Part shown: positions 52,346 through 60,071 of the stretch, in pieces | Layout of the letters: each line of letters opens with the position of its first letter | Numbering within the stretch: the first letter of the stretch is position 1 | Assembly: GCA_036490335.1 (NCBI GenBank) | Contig: DASXEB010000014.1 | Span: forward strand, 83,570-147,569 | Direction: 5' to 3' | Length of the DNA: 64,000 bases | Origin: Palsa-1392 sp036490335 | GTDB taxonomy: Bacteria > Verrucomicrobiota > Verrucomicrobiia > Chthoniobacterales > UBA10450 | Notes under the pieces: model-generated | Databases searched by the model: none | What the model was told of the DNA's origin: nothing | What the model saw: only the letters and a program-made list of their open reading frames with translations | Made by a program: the position numbers and the translations under genes

Positions 52346-53434
52346 ATGGAATGCCCGGTCAATCACGAGCGCGCGCTGCAATATTACGGCGATTATCTGG
52401 GGATCGACCGGCTGTTGGAATTGCAGAAGCCGCTCAGTTTGCGCGAAGGAAAACTAATCGCGCATGACGAGATGCTTTTCATCATCATCCACCAGGCTTA
52501 CGAGCTGTGGTTCAAACAAATCCTGCACGAGATCGCGGCTTGCGCAGAAGTGTTGAGCAAACCGACGGCCGACGACGACGGGCCGGACATGAACGTGGTC
52601 GTGCATCGTTTTCGTCGCGTGGTCGAGATTTGGAAACTTCTCAATCACCAGGTCGACGTGCTCGAGACAATGACGCCGCTGGATTTTCTCGAATTTCGCG
52701 AGCTGCTTCACGGGGCGTCCGGTTTCCAGAGCAAACAATTCCGCGAGATCGAGGCGTCGTTAGGCTTGCGCATGGAGAACCGGTTTAGGCCCGATTATTA
52801 CAAGCACACCGACCTCGGCGGTTTCAACGAAAAGGACTTTGCCGAGATCACGGAATGGGAAAAACGGCCGAGCATTTTGCAGTTGGTCGAACGCTGGCTG
52901 GCGCGCGCGCCTTTTTTTGCGGAGGAATTTTGGCGCGAGGAGAAAACTTCGCCTAACGAGCCTAAGTCTGGCGAGCTGTCGCCATTCTGGACGCGCTATC
53001 GCGCGCTTTTCGAGCAGAGCCTTTCCGCGCGCGACGACAAGGCGGATTTGCTGCAAAGATTCGACGAGCTTTTTCTGCGCGCGGGCTCGGGAGATTTTTC
53101 GCCGACGGCATTGCGCGCGGCGCTCTTCATCATGCTTTACCGCGACGAGCCGCTCTGCCGGCTGCCTTTCAATTTGCTCAATGCTCTGATCGAGATCGAC
53201 GAGCAACTGGCGAATTTTCGCTACCGGCATTTGCAGATGGTGCGGCGCATGATCGGGACCCGCGTCGGGACTGGCGGGAGCAGCGGCGAGCATTATCTGC
53301 AAGGGGCGGTGAACAAGAATTACATCTTCAAGGAGCTCGCCGGGATCATCACGTTCCTGATCGAGCGCTGTCATTTGCCGGTGCTGCCGACGCGGTTGCA
53401 GCGGGCGCTGCGATTTAGTTCGAGCGATCGCTAA
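52346..53434 (+). CDS. kynA: tryptophan 2,3-dioxygenase
   Basis: 362 residues from the ATG at 52346 (a TTG 12 codons earlier is less likely). Haem enzyme that opens the indole ring of tryptophan to N-formylkynurenine. Seen: MLFIIIHQAYELWFKQILHE, VDVLETMTPLDFLEFRELLHGASGFQS (given in part by its conserved core), HLQMVRRMIGTRVGTGGSSG with EHYL. No other kynurenine-pathway gene is nearby. Two motif copies occur, one as SPNEP. Confidence 0.93.
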   Translation: MECPVNHERALQYYGDYLGIDRLLELQKPLSLREGKLIAHDEMLFIIIHQAYELWFKQILHEIAACAEVLSKPTADDDGPDMNVVVHRFRRVVEIWKLLNHQVDVLETMTPLDFLEFRELLHGASGFQSKQFREIEASLGLRMENRFRPDYYKHTDLGGFNEKDFAEITEWEKRPSILQLVERWLARAPFFAEEFWREEKTSPNEPKSGELSPFWTRYRALFEQSLSARDDKADLLQRFDELFLRAGSGDFSPTALRAALFIMLYRDEPLCRLPFNLLNALIEIDEQLANFRYRHLQMVRRMIGTRVGTGGSSGEHYLQGAVNKNYIFKELAGIITFLIERCHLPVLPTRLQRALRFSSSDR

Positions 53435-53440
53435 AGCAAA

Positions 53441-53521
53441 GCGGCGCCCCCGGGCTGATGAAACCCGAGGACGCCGCGAGATTGCCTGGCCTAACGATCG
53501 GCGGCGGAGCCGCTCGTTAGG
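53441..53521. terminator. two stem-loops between convergent genes
   Basis: First, GCGGCGCCCCCGGG (53441-53454) pairs with CCCGAGGACGCCGC (53464-53477), 12 of 14, just after kynA. Second, CCTAACGA (53490-53497) pairs with TCGTTAGG (53514-53521) around an inner GGCGG/CCGC stem; the arms are two inverted copies of the abundant motif. Ten bases later the opposite gene ends. Together they can stop transcription from both sides. Confidence 0.65.
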
Positions 53522-53530
53522 TCGCGTTCG

Positions 53531-54520
53531 TCAGGATGCCGGAACGACCGCGACGCTTTTCGCCGGTCGCACGTTCGACTTCGGCGTCTGCGCCTTCACC
53601 TTCGGCAAGGCCTGCATATGGGTGTAAGTCACCTTGCAGAGGATGCCGTGATCGATGCCGTTATTATCGGTGTAACGGCCGACGACCTGGCCCTGCTCAT
53701 TGATGCCGTTGAGCGAGGTGAAGGAAGAGCCCGGATAATCGAAGACGTAGAATTCATCCGGCGGATGAAAGAGCAATCCGTGGGTGGCGCCGAGTTGGTC
53801 CGCGTATCGTCCGACGATCATGTTGTCGTCATTCATGCCGAAGAAGATGGTGCCAAAAGATCCCTCCGGATCAACCGAATGGATGGTTCCACCGTTATCG
53901 ACATAATAGCCGTGGGTGATGCCGCCGCTGTCGGTGGAATAGCCGGTGTAGAGATCGCCGTCTGTCAGCTGGTAAGTGAGCGTATTAGCGGCCCCGGCGA
54001 CTTCGATCGCCTTTAGCTTCCCGCCGACGTTGATGTAGCCATCCTGGACGCCGGAGCTACCAATATAACTGCCGCAAAAATCGCCCTGATTGTTCACTCC
54101 GAGGACAAGGGTAAACGTCGAATCCGGCGCATCGTAATCCTGGAACTGGCCCTTCTGAAGCAAGAACCCGTGATAGAGTCCGTCGCCGCCGATATAGTCA
54201 CCGCAGACGAGGCGCGAATCGTTGATGCCGCGGCCCTCGGTGAGATTGCCGGCGTCATTCGGATCGACAAATGACTGGTAGCCGCCTTTGCTCGTGCGGA
54301 CAAACCCGTAGGAGATGCCGCTCGCATCGACGTAGACGCCAACCGCGTCGCCCTCGTGATTGATTTTTTGCGGACGAGTCTGTGTGCCCGATCCGCCTGG
54401 ATAATCAAAGGTCGTTATAACCTTGAGCCCGAACTCTGCTTTTTTGCCGTCCTGAGCGAACGCCATCGTGAGGGAGAGAGCGACGCCCAGCGTGATTTGC
54501 GCAAGTAGTTTTAGTTTCAT
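53531..54520 (-). CDS. secreted HAF-repeat protein
   Basis: 329 residues from the ATG at 54520, with signal peptide MKLKLLAQITLGVALSLTMAFAQ cut after AFA. The mature part is built of repeated G-x-N-x-x-G-x-x-x-G-x-Y units: GVNNQGDFCGSYIGSSG, GINDSRLVCGDYIGGDG, GMNDDNMIVGRYADQLG, GINEQGQVVGRYTDNNG. These correspond to the HAF (probable extracellular repeat) family, likely a beta-propeller or beta-helix on the surface. Codon choice and motif content are ordinary apart from a lack of motif copies inside the gene. Confidence 0.8.
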   Translation of the reverse strand: MKLKLLAQITLGVALSLTMAFAQDGKKAEFGLKVITTFDYPGGSGTQTRPQKINHEGDAVGVYVDASGISYGFVRTSKGGYQSFVDPNDAGNLTEGRGINDSRLVCGDYIGGDGLYHGFLLQKGQFQDYDAPDSTFTLVLGVNNQGDFCGSYIGSSGVQDGYINVGGKLKAIEVAGAANTLTYQLTDGDLYTGYSTDSGGITHGYYVDNGGTIHSVDPEGSFGTIFFGMNDDNMIVGRYADQLGATHGLLFHPPDEFYVFDYPGSSFTSLNGINEQGQVVGRYTDNNGIDHGILCKVTYTHMQALPKVKAQTPKSNVRPAKSVAVVPAS

Positions 54521-54766
54521 GTTTGTTTGTATGGTTGAGGATTTCTGGCTAGGGATTTCGCATTTCTGTGTCAATCTTTTTTTTTGCGCCGCGATTCTTC
54601 CGTCCGAGTTTTCGAGGCAATCGCCTAACGAGCGAAGCAGTCCAAAACGCTCCTCCCCGCGGCCCGAATGGCGCTTTTTCTCCGACTCGTTAGGCAAAAA
54701 ACAATCCCCGCGACCGGATCATTTTTCATCCTTGCCATTTTTGCTCTGCTTGAATAACAGAGGCGG
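54521..54766. repeat. divergent gap with an inverted pair of the abundant motif
   Basis: This 246-base gap separates two divergent genes, so both promoters should be here; I see no clear -35/-10 pair. It contains GCCTAACG at 54623 and CGTTAGGC at 54688, inverted and 57 bases apart, and a T9 run near 54570. No small gene is apparent. Confidence 0.45.
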
Positions 54767-55525
54767 ATGCGCCCTACCCTCCGTGATCCCGGGAGCAGGG
54801 AAGACGGCTTTGCCGCGACCCGCTGGACAATGATTCTGGAGGCGGGCGATTCCGCGACTGAATCGCAACGCGCCTGGGACGCGTTATCGGAGCTTTGCCA
54901 CATTTACTGGCGGCCACTTTATCTTTTCCTGCGCCGGGAAGGAATTGGCACGGAGGACGCGCAGGATCTGACGCAGGATTTTCTCGCGGAGCTGATTCAC
55001 GACCGCAGCTATCGTCGCGCCAAACGCGAGAAAGGCCGTTTTCGTTCCTTTCTCCTCGGCGCGCTGCGGCATTTTGTGGCCGACGCGCGCGATCGTGCGC
55101 AGACGCAAAAACGCGGCGGCGGAAAAATTCGCGAGCGCTTCGACGAGCAGACAGTGGCCGAACTGGAGGCGCAGGTGCAGGCCAATATCGGCTCCGATGC
55201 CAGCGCCTTTTTCGATCGTGAATGGGCCGCCGCGCTTTTGCGGGAAACGTTCGATCGCCTCGCGGAAGAATGCGCGCTCACCGGCAAGAGCGCGCTCTTT
55301 GAAGGCTTGCGGCCTTACCTTATCGACGCGACTGACGAGGCTGTTCCCTACGAAAAAATTTCGCAAGAGTTGCATCGCGGCCCGGGCACTCTGCGCAGCG
55401 ATCTTGCTCGCCTCCGCACGCGTTACCGGACCATTCTGCGCGAAGAAGTGCGCGGCACGGTGAACGAGGCTAACGAAGTCGATGACGAGCTGCGTTATCT
55501 CTGTCAGGTCATGGCCCAGACCTAA
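54767..55525 (+). CDS. ECF-type RNA polymerase sigma factor (kinase-associated)
   Basis: 252 residues. Region 2 resembles extracytoplasmic-function sigma factors: WRPLYLFLRREGIGTEDAQDLTQDFLAELIHD and KREKGRFRSFLLGALRHFVADARDRAQTQKRGG. Region 4 is weak (YEKISQELHRGPGTLRSDLARLRTRYRTILREEV). The long inter-region and the adjacent Ser/Thr kinase 9 bases downstream match sigma factors of Planctomycetes and Verrucomicrobia that act with protein kinases rather than anti-sigma factors. The kinase probably controls it by phosphorylation (inference). Confidence 0.78.
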   Translation: MRPTLRDPGSREDGFAATRWTMILEAGDSATESQRAWDALSELCHIYWRPLYLFLRREGIGTEDAQDLTQDFLAELIHDRSYRRAKREKGRFRSFLLGALRHFVADARDRAQTQKRGGGKIRERFDEQTVAELEAQVQANIGSDASAFFDREWAAALLRETFDRLAEECALTGKSALFEGLRPYLIDATDEAVPYEKISQELHRGPGTLRSDLARLRTRYRTILREEVRGTVNEANEVDDELRYLCQVMAQT

Positions 55526-55534
55526 CGACATCCC

Positions 55535-58288
55535 ATGATCGGTTCCGCAAGCAATTTTCTCATCTGCGAAATCTGCGGGGCCAAGATCGAGACCACGGCC
55601 TCGGGAGATTTCGGTTGCATGGCCTGCTGGCTGCGCGCCGGACTCGATGGCACGGTGCCTAACGAGCCCGAGACGATTCCCGATTCCTTCGGCACCTACC
55701 GCATCAATCGCCATGAGGATGGCACTCTTTGGGAATTGGGGCACGGAGCGATGGGCGTCACTTATCGCGCCGAAGACGTCTCGCTCCGGCGCCGGGTCGC
55801 GTTGAAATTGATCAATTCCGATTTCGCCCGCCACGGCGGGGAGGCGCGCGAACGCTTTGTCCGTGAAGCGCGCGCCGCGGCCGTCTTGCGCCATCCGAAC
55901 GTCGCGACGGTTTACCAATTCGGACTCGACGAAGAAACCGGCCAATGCTTTTGCGCGATCGAGTTCGTCGAAGGCGAAACACTCGAAGAACGGGTGCGGC
56001 GCAGTGGTCCTTTGGATGTCGCGACCGTGCAGGAGATCGCGCGGCAGATCGTCTCCGCCCTCGTCGTCGCGGAGAAACACCAGCTCGTTCATCGCGATTT
56101 GAAACCGGCCAACGTCATGATCGCCGCGGACGACCAGTCGGGCAAAGAGGTGGTCAAAATCATCGACTTCGGTCTCGCCAAGGCGTTAGGCGAAACTGCG
56201 GAGAAACGCATCCTGACCCACGGCGGATTTCTCGGCACGCCGGCCTTCGCCAGTCCGGAGCAATTGCGCCGCGCGCCGGTCGATGCTCGTTCCGACATTT
56301 ACTCGTTAGGCGCGACTCTTTGGTACTTGCTCACCGGCCAGATGCCGTTTGGCGATGCGGCGACTCGAGAGCCGCCGATCGAGCAGCTCAAGACCGCGCA
56401 TGTGCCGGCCGGCCTCATTTCGCTTCTGGTCTCGATGCTCGCGCCCGAACCCGCGGCGCGTCCCGGCGTGAAAGAACTCTCCGCGAGATTGGAGAGTTTG
56501 CCCCGCCGACGTTCACACGTGACGGCTTTCGCCGCCGCTGGCGCGCTTGTCGTGCTTTTCGTCCTGGCCTTTTACTTCCACGAATTTCCCGCGAGGCCGA
56601 AGCGCGAGATTCTTCCTCTCGCCAAGAGCATCGCCGTGCTCCCGTTCGAAAATCTGGGCGACGAAAAAGGAGACACCAGCTTCGCCGATGGCGTGCAGGA
56701 TGAGTTGCTCACCGACCTCGCGCGCATTTCGGAATTGAAGGTCGTGAGCCGCACCAGCGTGATGCAATATCGCGGCGATCAGGCGCGCAACCTGCGCGAG
56801 ATCGGCGAGCAACTCGGCGTCGCCTACATCGTGGAGGGCGCGGTCCAGAGATCGGGCAACAAAGTTCGCGTGACCGCGCAGCTCATCGATGCGCGTTCCG
56901 ATTTGCATCGCTGGGCCCAGACCTACGACCGGCCGGTTGACGACGTCTTTGCCATTCAGAGCGAAATTGCGCAGAGGATCGCGGAGCAGTTGCACGCGAA
57001 AATCGCGCCGCACGAAAAGATCGCGATCGAAGAACAGCCGACCCATGATCTCGAAGCCTTCACCCTTTACACCGAGGCGAAGCTGTTGCTGGCCACGACC
57101 TCCCTGAATCCGCGCGGCAAACGGAACCTGCTCCAGGCGGCCCAACTGCTCGCGGAAGCGGTCGCGCGCGATCCGAATTTTCTCCTTGCCTGGTGCCTGC
57201 TCGCCAATGCCCATGACTCCCTTTATTTCCTCGGCCTTGATCGTTATCAGGTCCGCTTGTCGTTAGGCGAAATGGCGGTGGACACGGCGTTGCGCTTGCA
57301 GCCCGACGCGGGCGAGGCGCATCTCGCGCGTGCCCGGCATCTTTATCAATGCTACCTCGCTTACGAGCCGGCGCTGGCCGAGTTGGAGATCGCTCGCCGC
57401 GCTTTGCCTAACAATGCCGGCGTCTTCACTCTCGCCGGCTACATTTACCGGCGGCAGGGGAAATGGGACGATTCCAGGCGTGAATTCGAAAACGCGCTCG
57501 CGCTTGATCCGCGCAATATCTACACGCTCCAACAAGCCTCCCGCTCCTACGCTTTGCTCCGTCGCTATAATGACGCGGCCATCATTCTGGACCGGGCGCT
57601 GCTCGTCGCGCCGGCTAACATCGACCTCCGGATCGCGCGCGCCGAGATCGACCTGGGCTGGCGGGCCGACACCCGACCTCTTCACGCCCTCGTCTCGACA
57701 ATCCTGGCGAAAGATCCTGTGGCCGCATCGGAGATTGCCGGGGCGTCTCTTTTCCTCGCCCTCTGCGAACGCGACCGACCCGCCACTCGGAGGGCGCTGG
57801 CCACTCTTGGCGACGGCATCTTTGGGCCCGATGCGATTCAACTGCGTCCCCTCTTTTGGCAAGGTCTGGCCGCCCGGGCGAGCGGCGATCGCGTCGCCGC
57901 CATCCGGGCTTTTACCGCAGCCCGGGAGGAGCAGCAGCGAAAGGTCGACGCGGCGCCTGACTTTGCTCCGGCGCTTTCCATCGTCGGCCTGATCGACGCG
58001 GGCTTGGGAAACAAAGCGGATGCAATTCGTGAAGCGCGCCGCGCCATCGAAATGCTCCCGATCACCCGCGATGCAATCGATGGCGCTCATCTGATCGAAA
58101 ATCTTGCCACCGTCTACGCCTGGTCGGGTGAGCCGGACCTGGCTTGCGACCAGCTTGAAGCGGTCACCAAAATCCCAGGCACCTTGAGTTACGGGCAACT
58201 GCGACTTTCCCCGTTGTGGGATGATCTCCAAGGCCACCCTCGCTTCGAAAAAATCGTCGGCTCTCTCGCGCCCGAGGTCAGTCAATAG
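55535..58288 (+). CDS. Ser/Thr protein kinase with TolB-like and TPR domains
   Basis: 917 residues: an N-terminal zinc-ribbon-like part (CEICGAKI...CMAC), a Hanks-type kinase (ELGHGAMGVTYRAED, VALKLI, HRDLKPANVMI, DFGLAK, GTPAFASPEQL), a membrane helix near residue 335 (AFAAAGALVVLFVLAFYF), a periplasmic FlgO/CadC-like domain (KSIAVLPFENLGDEKGDTSF, GVAYIVEGAVQRSGNKVRVTAQLID) and TPRs to the end. All catalytic residues are present. It likely senses an envelope signal and phosphorylates the sigma factor encoded just upstream. Four motif copies. Confidence 0.9.
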   Translation: MIGSASNFLICEICGAKIETTASGDFGCMACWLRAGLDGTVPNEPETIPDSFGTYRINRHEDGTLWELGHGAMGVTYRAEDVSLRRRVALKLINSDFARHGGEARERFVREARAAAVLRHPNVATVYQFGLDEETGQCFCAIEFVEGETLEERVRRSGPLDVATVQEIARQIVSALVVAEKHQLVHRDLKPANVMIAADDQSGKEVVKIIDFGLAKALGETAEKRILTHGGFLGTPAFASPEQLRRAPVDARSDIYSLGATLWYLLTGQMPFGDAATREPPIEQLKTAHVPAGLISLLVSMLAPEPAARPGVKELSARLESLPRRRSHVTAFAAAGALVVLFVLAFYFHEFPARPKREILPLAKSIAVLPFENLGDEKGDTSFADGVQDELLTDLARISELKVVSRTSVMQYRGDQARNLREIGEQLGVAYIVEGAVQRSGNKVRVTAQLIDARSDLHRWAQTYDRPVDDVFAIQSEIAQRIAEQLHAKIAPHEKIAIEEQPTHDLEAFTLYTEAKLLLATTSLNPRGKRNLLQAAQLLAEAVARDPNFLLAWCLLANAHDSLYFLGLDRYQVRLSLGEMAVDTALRLQPDAGEAHLARARHLYQCYLAYEPALAELEIARRALPNNAGVFTLAGYIYRRQGKWDDSRREFENALALDPRNIYTLQQASRSYALLRRYNDAAIILDRALLVAPANIDLRIARAEIDLGWRADTRPLHALVSTILAKDPVAASEIAGASLFLALCERDRPATRRALATLGDGIFGPDAIQLRPLFWQGLAARASGDRVAAIRAFTAAREEQQRKVDAAPDFAPALSIVGLIDAGLGNKADAIREARRAIEMLPITRDAIDGAHLIENLATVYAWSGEPDLACDQLEAVTKIPGTLSYGQLRLSPLWDDLQGHPRFEKIVGSLAPEVSQ

Positions 58289-58294
58289 GAAACG

Positions 58295-59017
58295 ATGTTT
58301 CGTCAACGGCAAAGCAGTTGGGCCATTGTAGGGCGGGCGCTCCGCCCGCCTCCGCGGATTTGGGCAACCGGAGCGGTCGCCCTACAACTAATTAGCCTAA
58401 CGAGTATAAGACTCGACGCCGCAGTGCCGGTAACTTGCTGGGATGTCGCCTCCGATTTTAACGACAGCAAAAACCCCGACGCAGCGAATCCTTCGGGCGT
58501 CTGGAGTTACGGCTGGAAAAAGAACCTCACCGGCAGATTTTTTCTCGCGACCACACCTCTCAATGAGCCTCCCTCCCGGTCCGGCTGGAGTAGTGCGAGC
58601 GGAGGCCCGGCGGTCATCCGCAACGTGCGTCCGGTGGCAGTGACGGTTGGCGTTAACCGATTGGCGGTGGGAGCCGGCGCTCTCGATTTGGCTCCCGGAC
58701 TGAATGGCGAATATGCGGTCGCGCGCTTTACCGCTCCGATTGAAGGAACCTACAAGGTCAGCGGCCAGTTTTACGCGCAGGATGACAACGACATCGGCAC
58801 GACCACGGATGTCTGGATCCTGCCTAACGACACTAAGACAGGAGCCTTCTCCGGGAAGGTCGATTATCCCGGTGGCACGCCTGTCGCCAGCTTCACCAGC
58901 CGGCAGTTCCAACTGAAGAAGGGCGACACCCTGGATTTCGAGGTCGGCTACGGCGCGAACAAGGATTTCTTCTACGACAATACCGGCCTGACTGCGGTCA
59001 TCGAGAAGGTGAAATGA
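58295..59017 (+). CDS. secreted beta-sandwich protein, first of a tandem pair
   Basis: 240 residues. The first ~43 residues are read through a palindromic repeat (58326-58387) and form a rough signal sequence (TGAVALQLISLTSIRLDAA). The mature domain has VTCWDVASDFNDSKNPDAAN, PSGVWSYGWKKNLTG, YKVSGQFYAQDDND, TDVWILPNDT and QLKKGDTLDFEVGYGANKD, a carbohydrate-binding-like fold common in PVC secreted proteins. It is about 65 percent identical by eye to the next gene and its TGA overlaps that gene's ATG. Ligand unknown. Confidence 0.7.
   Translation: MFRQRQSSWAIVGRALRPPPRIWATGAVALQLISLTSIRLDAAVPVTCWDVASDFNDSKNPDAANPSGVWSYGWKKNLTGRFFLATTPLNEPPSRSGWSSASGGPAVIRNVRPVAVTVGVNRLAVGAGALDLAPGLNGEYAVARFTAPIEGTYKVSGQFYAQDDNDIGTTTDVWILPNDTKTGAFSGKVDYPGGTPVASFTSRQFQLKKGDTLDFEVGYGANKDFFYDNTGLTAVIEKVK
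58326..58387. repeat. palindromic repeat within the start of the tandem gene
   Basis: TTGTAGGGCG (58326-58335) and CGCCCTACAA (58378-58387) are exact inverted arms. Inside, GGCGGGCG-CTC-CGCCCGCC (58332-58350) is a perfect hairpin. The TGTAGGGCGGGCGCTCCGCC type is a dispersed repeat pattern of soil bacteria; here it has become the 5' coding part of the gene starting at 58295. Confidence 0.7.
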
Positions 59018-59754
59018 AAAGCCGCGGCAGCATCGAACCACGAAGGACGGGAAGCGCACGAAGGTCTTCTCCCAACTCAAGATTACCCTTCGTGCTCTTC
59101 GTGCCCTTCGTGGTTCCACCTCTGGTTTTCTTCCTGGCGGCGATCACCGGCCTCGCGGCGGTCCCCATGACCTGCTGGGACGCCGCCTCGGAGTTTAACG
59201 ACAGCGCGAACCCGGACGCGGCCAATCCATCCGGCCTCTGGAGCGCCGGCTGGAAACTAAATCTCACGGGGAAGTTCTTCCTCGCCACCACCGCTTCCAA
59301 CGACCTTCCTCACGCTTCCGGCTGGGCCACTTCGAGTGGAGTCCCGCAGGTCGCTCATAACACTCATCCGGTTCCGGTGACGGTGAACACCAACCCGATC
59401 ATCATCCCGCCCCGCGCGCTCGTCCTGCATCCGGGTCCGGACGGAAGTTACGCCGTTCTCCGCTTCACCGTCCCGACCGACGGCGCCTACAAAGTGAGCG
59501 GCCAGTTCTACGCGCTCGACGACAACGCCGCCGGCACGACGACCGACGTCTGGATTTTGCCTAACGAGGATAAGAGCAAAGCGTTCTCCGCGCGGGTCGA
59601 CTACAAGGCTGGCGCGAAGATGGCCAGCTTCACGAGCAGGATGTTTCAGCTCAAGAAAGGCGACACCCTCGATTTCGAGGTCGGCTACGGCGGCAACAAG
59701 AATTACGAGTACGACAGCACCGGCCTGGCCGCGATCATCGAGAAGGTGAAATGA
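59014..59754 (+). CDS. secreted beta-sandwich protein, second of a tandem pair
   Basis: 246 residues, paralogous to the preceding gene from residue ~45 on (MTCWDAASEFNDSANPDAAN, TTTDVWILPNEDK, FQLKKGDTLDFEVGYGGNK). The N-terminus differs: it is encoded by a different inverted repeat (arms 59035-59064 and 59087-59116), which gives an Arg-rich start and the hydrophobic PFVLFVPFVV, together a plausible signal peptide ending AAITGLAA. It overlaps the previous stop and the next start by 4 bases (AAATGAAAA both times). Confidence 0.72.
   Translation: MKSRGSIEPRRTGSARRSSPNSRLPFVLFVPFVVPPLVFFLAAITGLAAVPMTCWDAASEFNDSANPDAANPSGLWSAGWKLNLTGKFFLATTASNDLPHASGWATSSGVPQVAHNTHPVPVTVNTNPIIIPPRALVLHPGPDGSYAVLRFTVPTDGAYKVSGQFYALDDNAAGTTTDVWILPNEDKSKAFSARVDYKAGAKMASFTSRMFQLKKGDTLDFEVGYGGNKNYEYDSTGLAAIIEKVK
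59035..59116. repeat. inverted repeat coding a signal peptide (copy 1)
   Basis: GAACCACGAAGG... (59035-59064) and its inverted partner ...CCTTCGTGGTTC (59087-59116), 30-base arms with a few mismatches, separated by 22 bases. The family (CCACGAAGGGCACGAAGAGC) is a typical dispersed intergenic repeat. A second copy lies at 59772-59853. Confidence 0.7.
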
Positions 59755-59912
59755 AAAGCCGCGGCAGCATCGAACCACGAAGGACGCGAAGCGCACGAAG
59801 GTCTTCTCCCAATTCAAGATTACCCTTCGTGCTCTTCGTGCCCTTCGTGGTTCAACCTCTGATCCTCTTCCTGTCGGCGATCACCGGCCTGCTGATCGAG
59901 AAGATCAAGTAA
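59751..59912 (+). pseudogene. internally deleted third copy of the tandem secreted protein
   Basis: A 53-codon frame starts with the same AAATGAAAAGCC overlap, repeats the signal part of the second gene almost exactly (MKSRGSIEPRRT, RLPFVLFVPFVV, LSAITGL), then jumps straight to LIEKIK and a TAA, the counterpart of the AIIEKVK end of its neighbours. The whole mature domain (about 190 codons) is missing. The word ACCGGCCT occurs at both ends of that domain in the second gene (59146 and 59719) and once here (59883), so recombination between these short repeats explains it. It may still make a short secreted peptide. Confidence 0.75.
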
Positions 59913-59972
59913 TCCCACCCCCCTTCCAGAGCCGAAGCCCTCGCAGCGCAGCGCGAAAAAAACCGCCTCCCT

Positions 59973-60032
59973 CCGCACTTTCTTTGCAACGCCGGCCGAA
60001 AAATCCCGAAGGAATGGGTAACAACACAACGA
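59973..60032 (+). promoter_or_regulatory. sigma-54-like promoter and conserved leader, PEP-CTERM gene 1
   Basis: CCGCAC-TTTCT-TTGCA at 59973-59988 matches the sigma-54 pattern TGGCAC-N5-TTGCA with two changes. It is followed by a leader shared with the next two PEP-CTERM genes (AACGCCGGCC, then AAAAATCCCGAAGGAATGGG). The ATG is at 60072. Confidence 0.5.
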
Positions 60033-60071
60033 TTCGGTAAAACGGCTCATTGTCGCAACTCTGAAAATCTC

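Larger units (their letters stand above)
217..59568. repeat. dispersed motif TCGTTAGGCRAA (core GTTAGGC/GCCTAAC), about 120 copies
   Basis: By eye I find about 120 copies of the 7-base core, about half in each orientation. Approximate positions of some: 217, 458, 651, 1445, 1480, 1898, 2234, 2836, 2985, 3749, 3760, 4892, 4968, 6945, 7731, 7742, 7762, 9432, 11697, 13380, 14974, 15967, 15980, 16560, 16618, 17050, 18066, 18703, 20128, 21043, 21477, 22104, 22614, 23152, 24716, 25870, 26455, 27486, 28026, 28416, 28721, 30276, 31658, 32440, 33115, 33261, 40254, 42316, 42805, 43624, 44147, 45465, 47869, 48421, 48437, 50895, 51982, 52757, 54623, 55658, 56186, 57260, 58396, 58822, 59560. Most are flanked by TC on the left and A/G-A-A on the right. 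Confidence 0.9.

Noticed and set aside
217..59568. The abundant word as a Chi or KOPS site
   Set aside because: Those sites are skewed toward one strand along a replichore; here the two orientations are about equal over 59 kb.
217..59568. The abundant word as a HIP1-like or type II restriction/methylation site
   Set aside because: HIP1 and usual type II sites are palindromic; this word is not. A type I, type III or IIS methylation target remains possible but would not explain 12-base extent and gene-end pairing.
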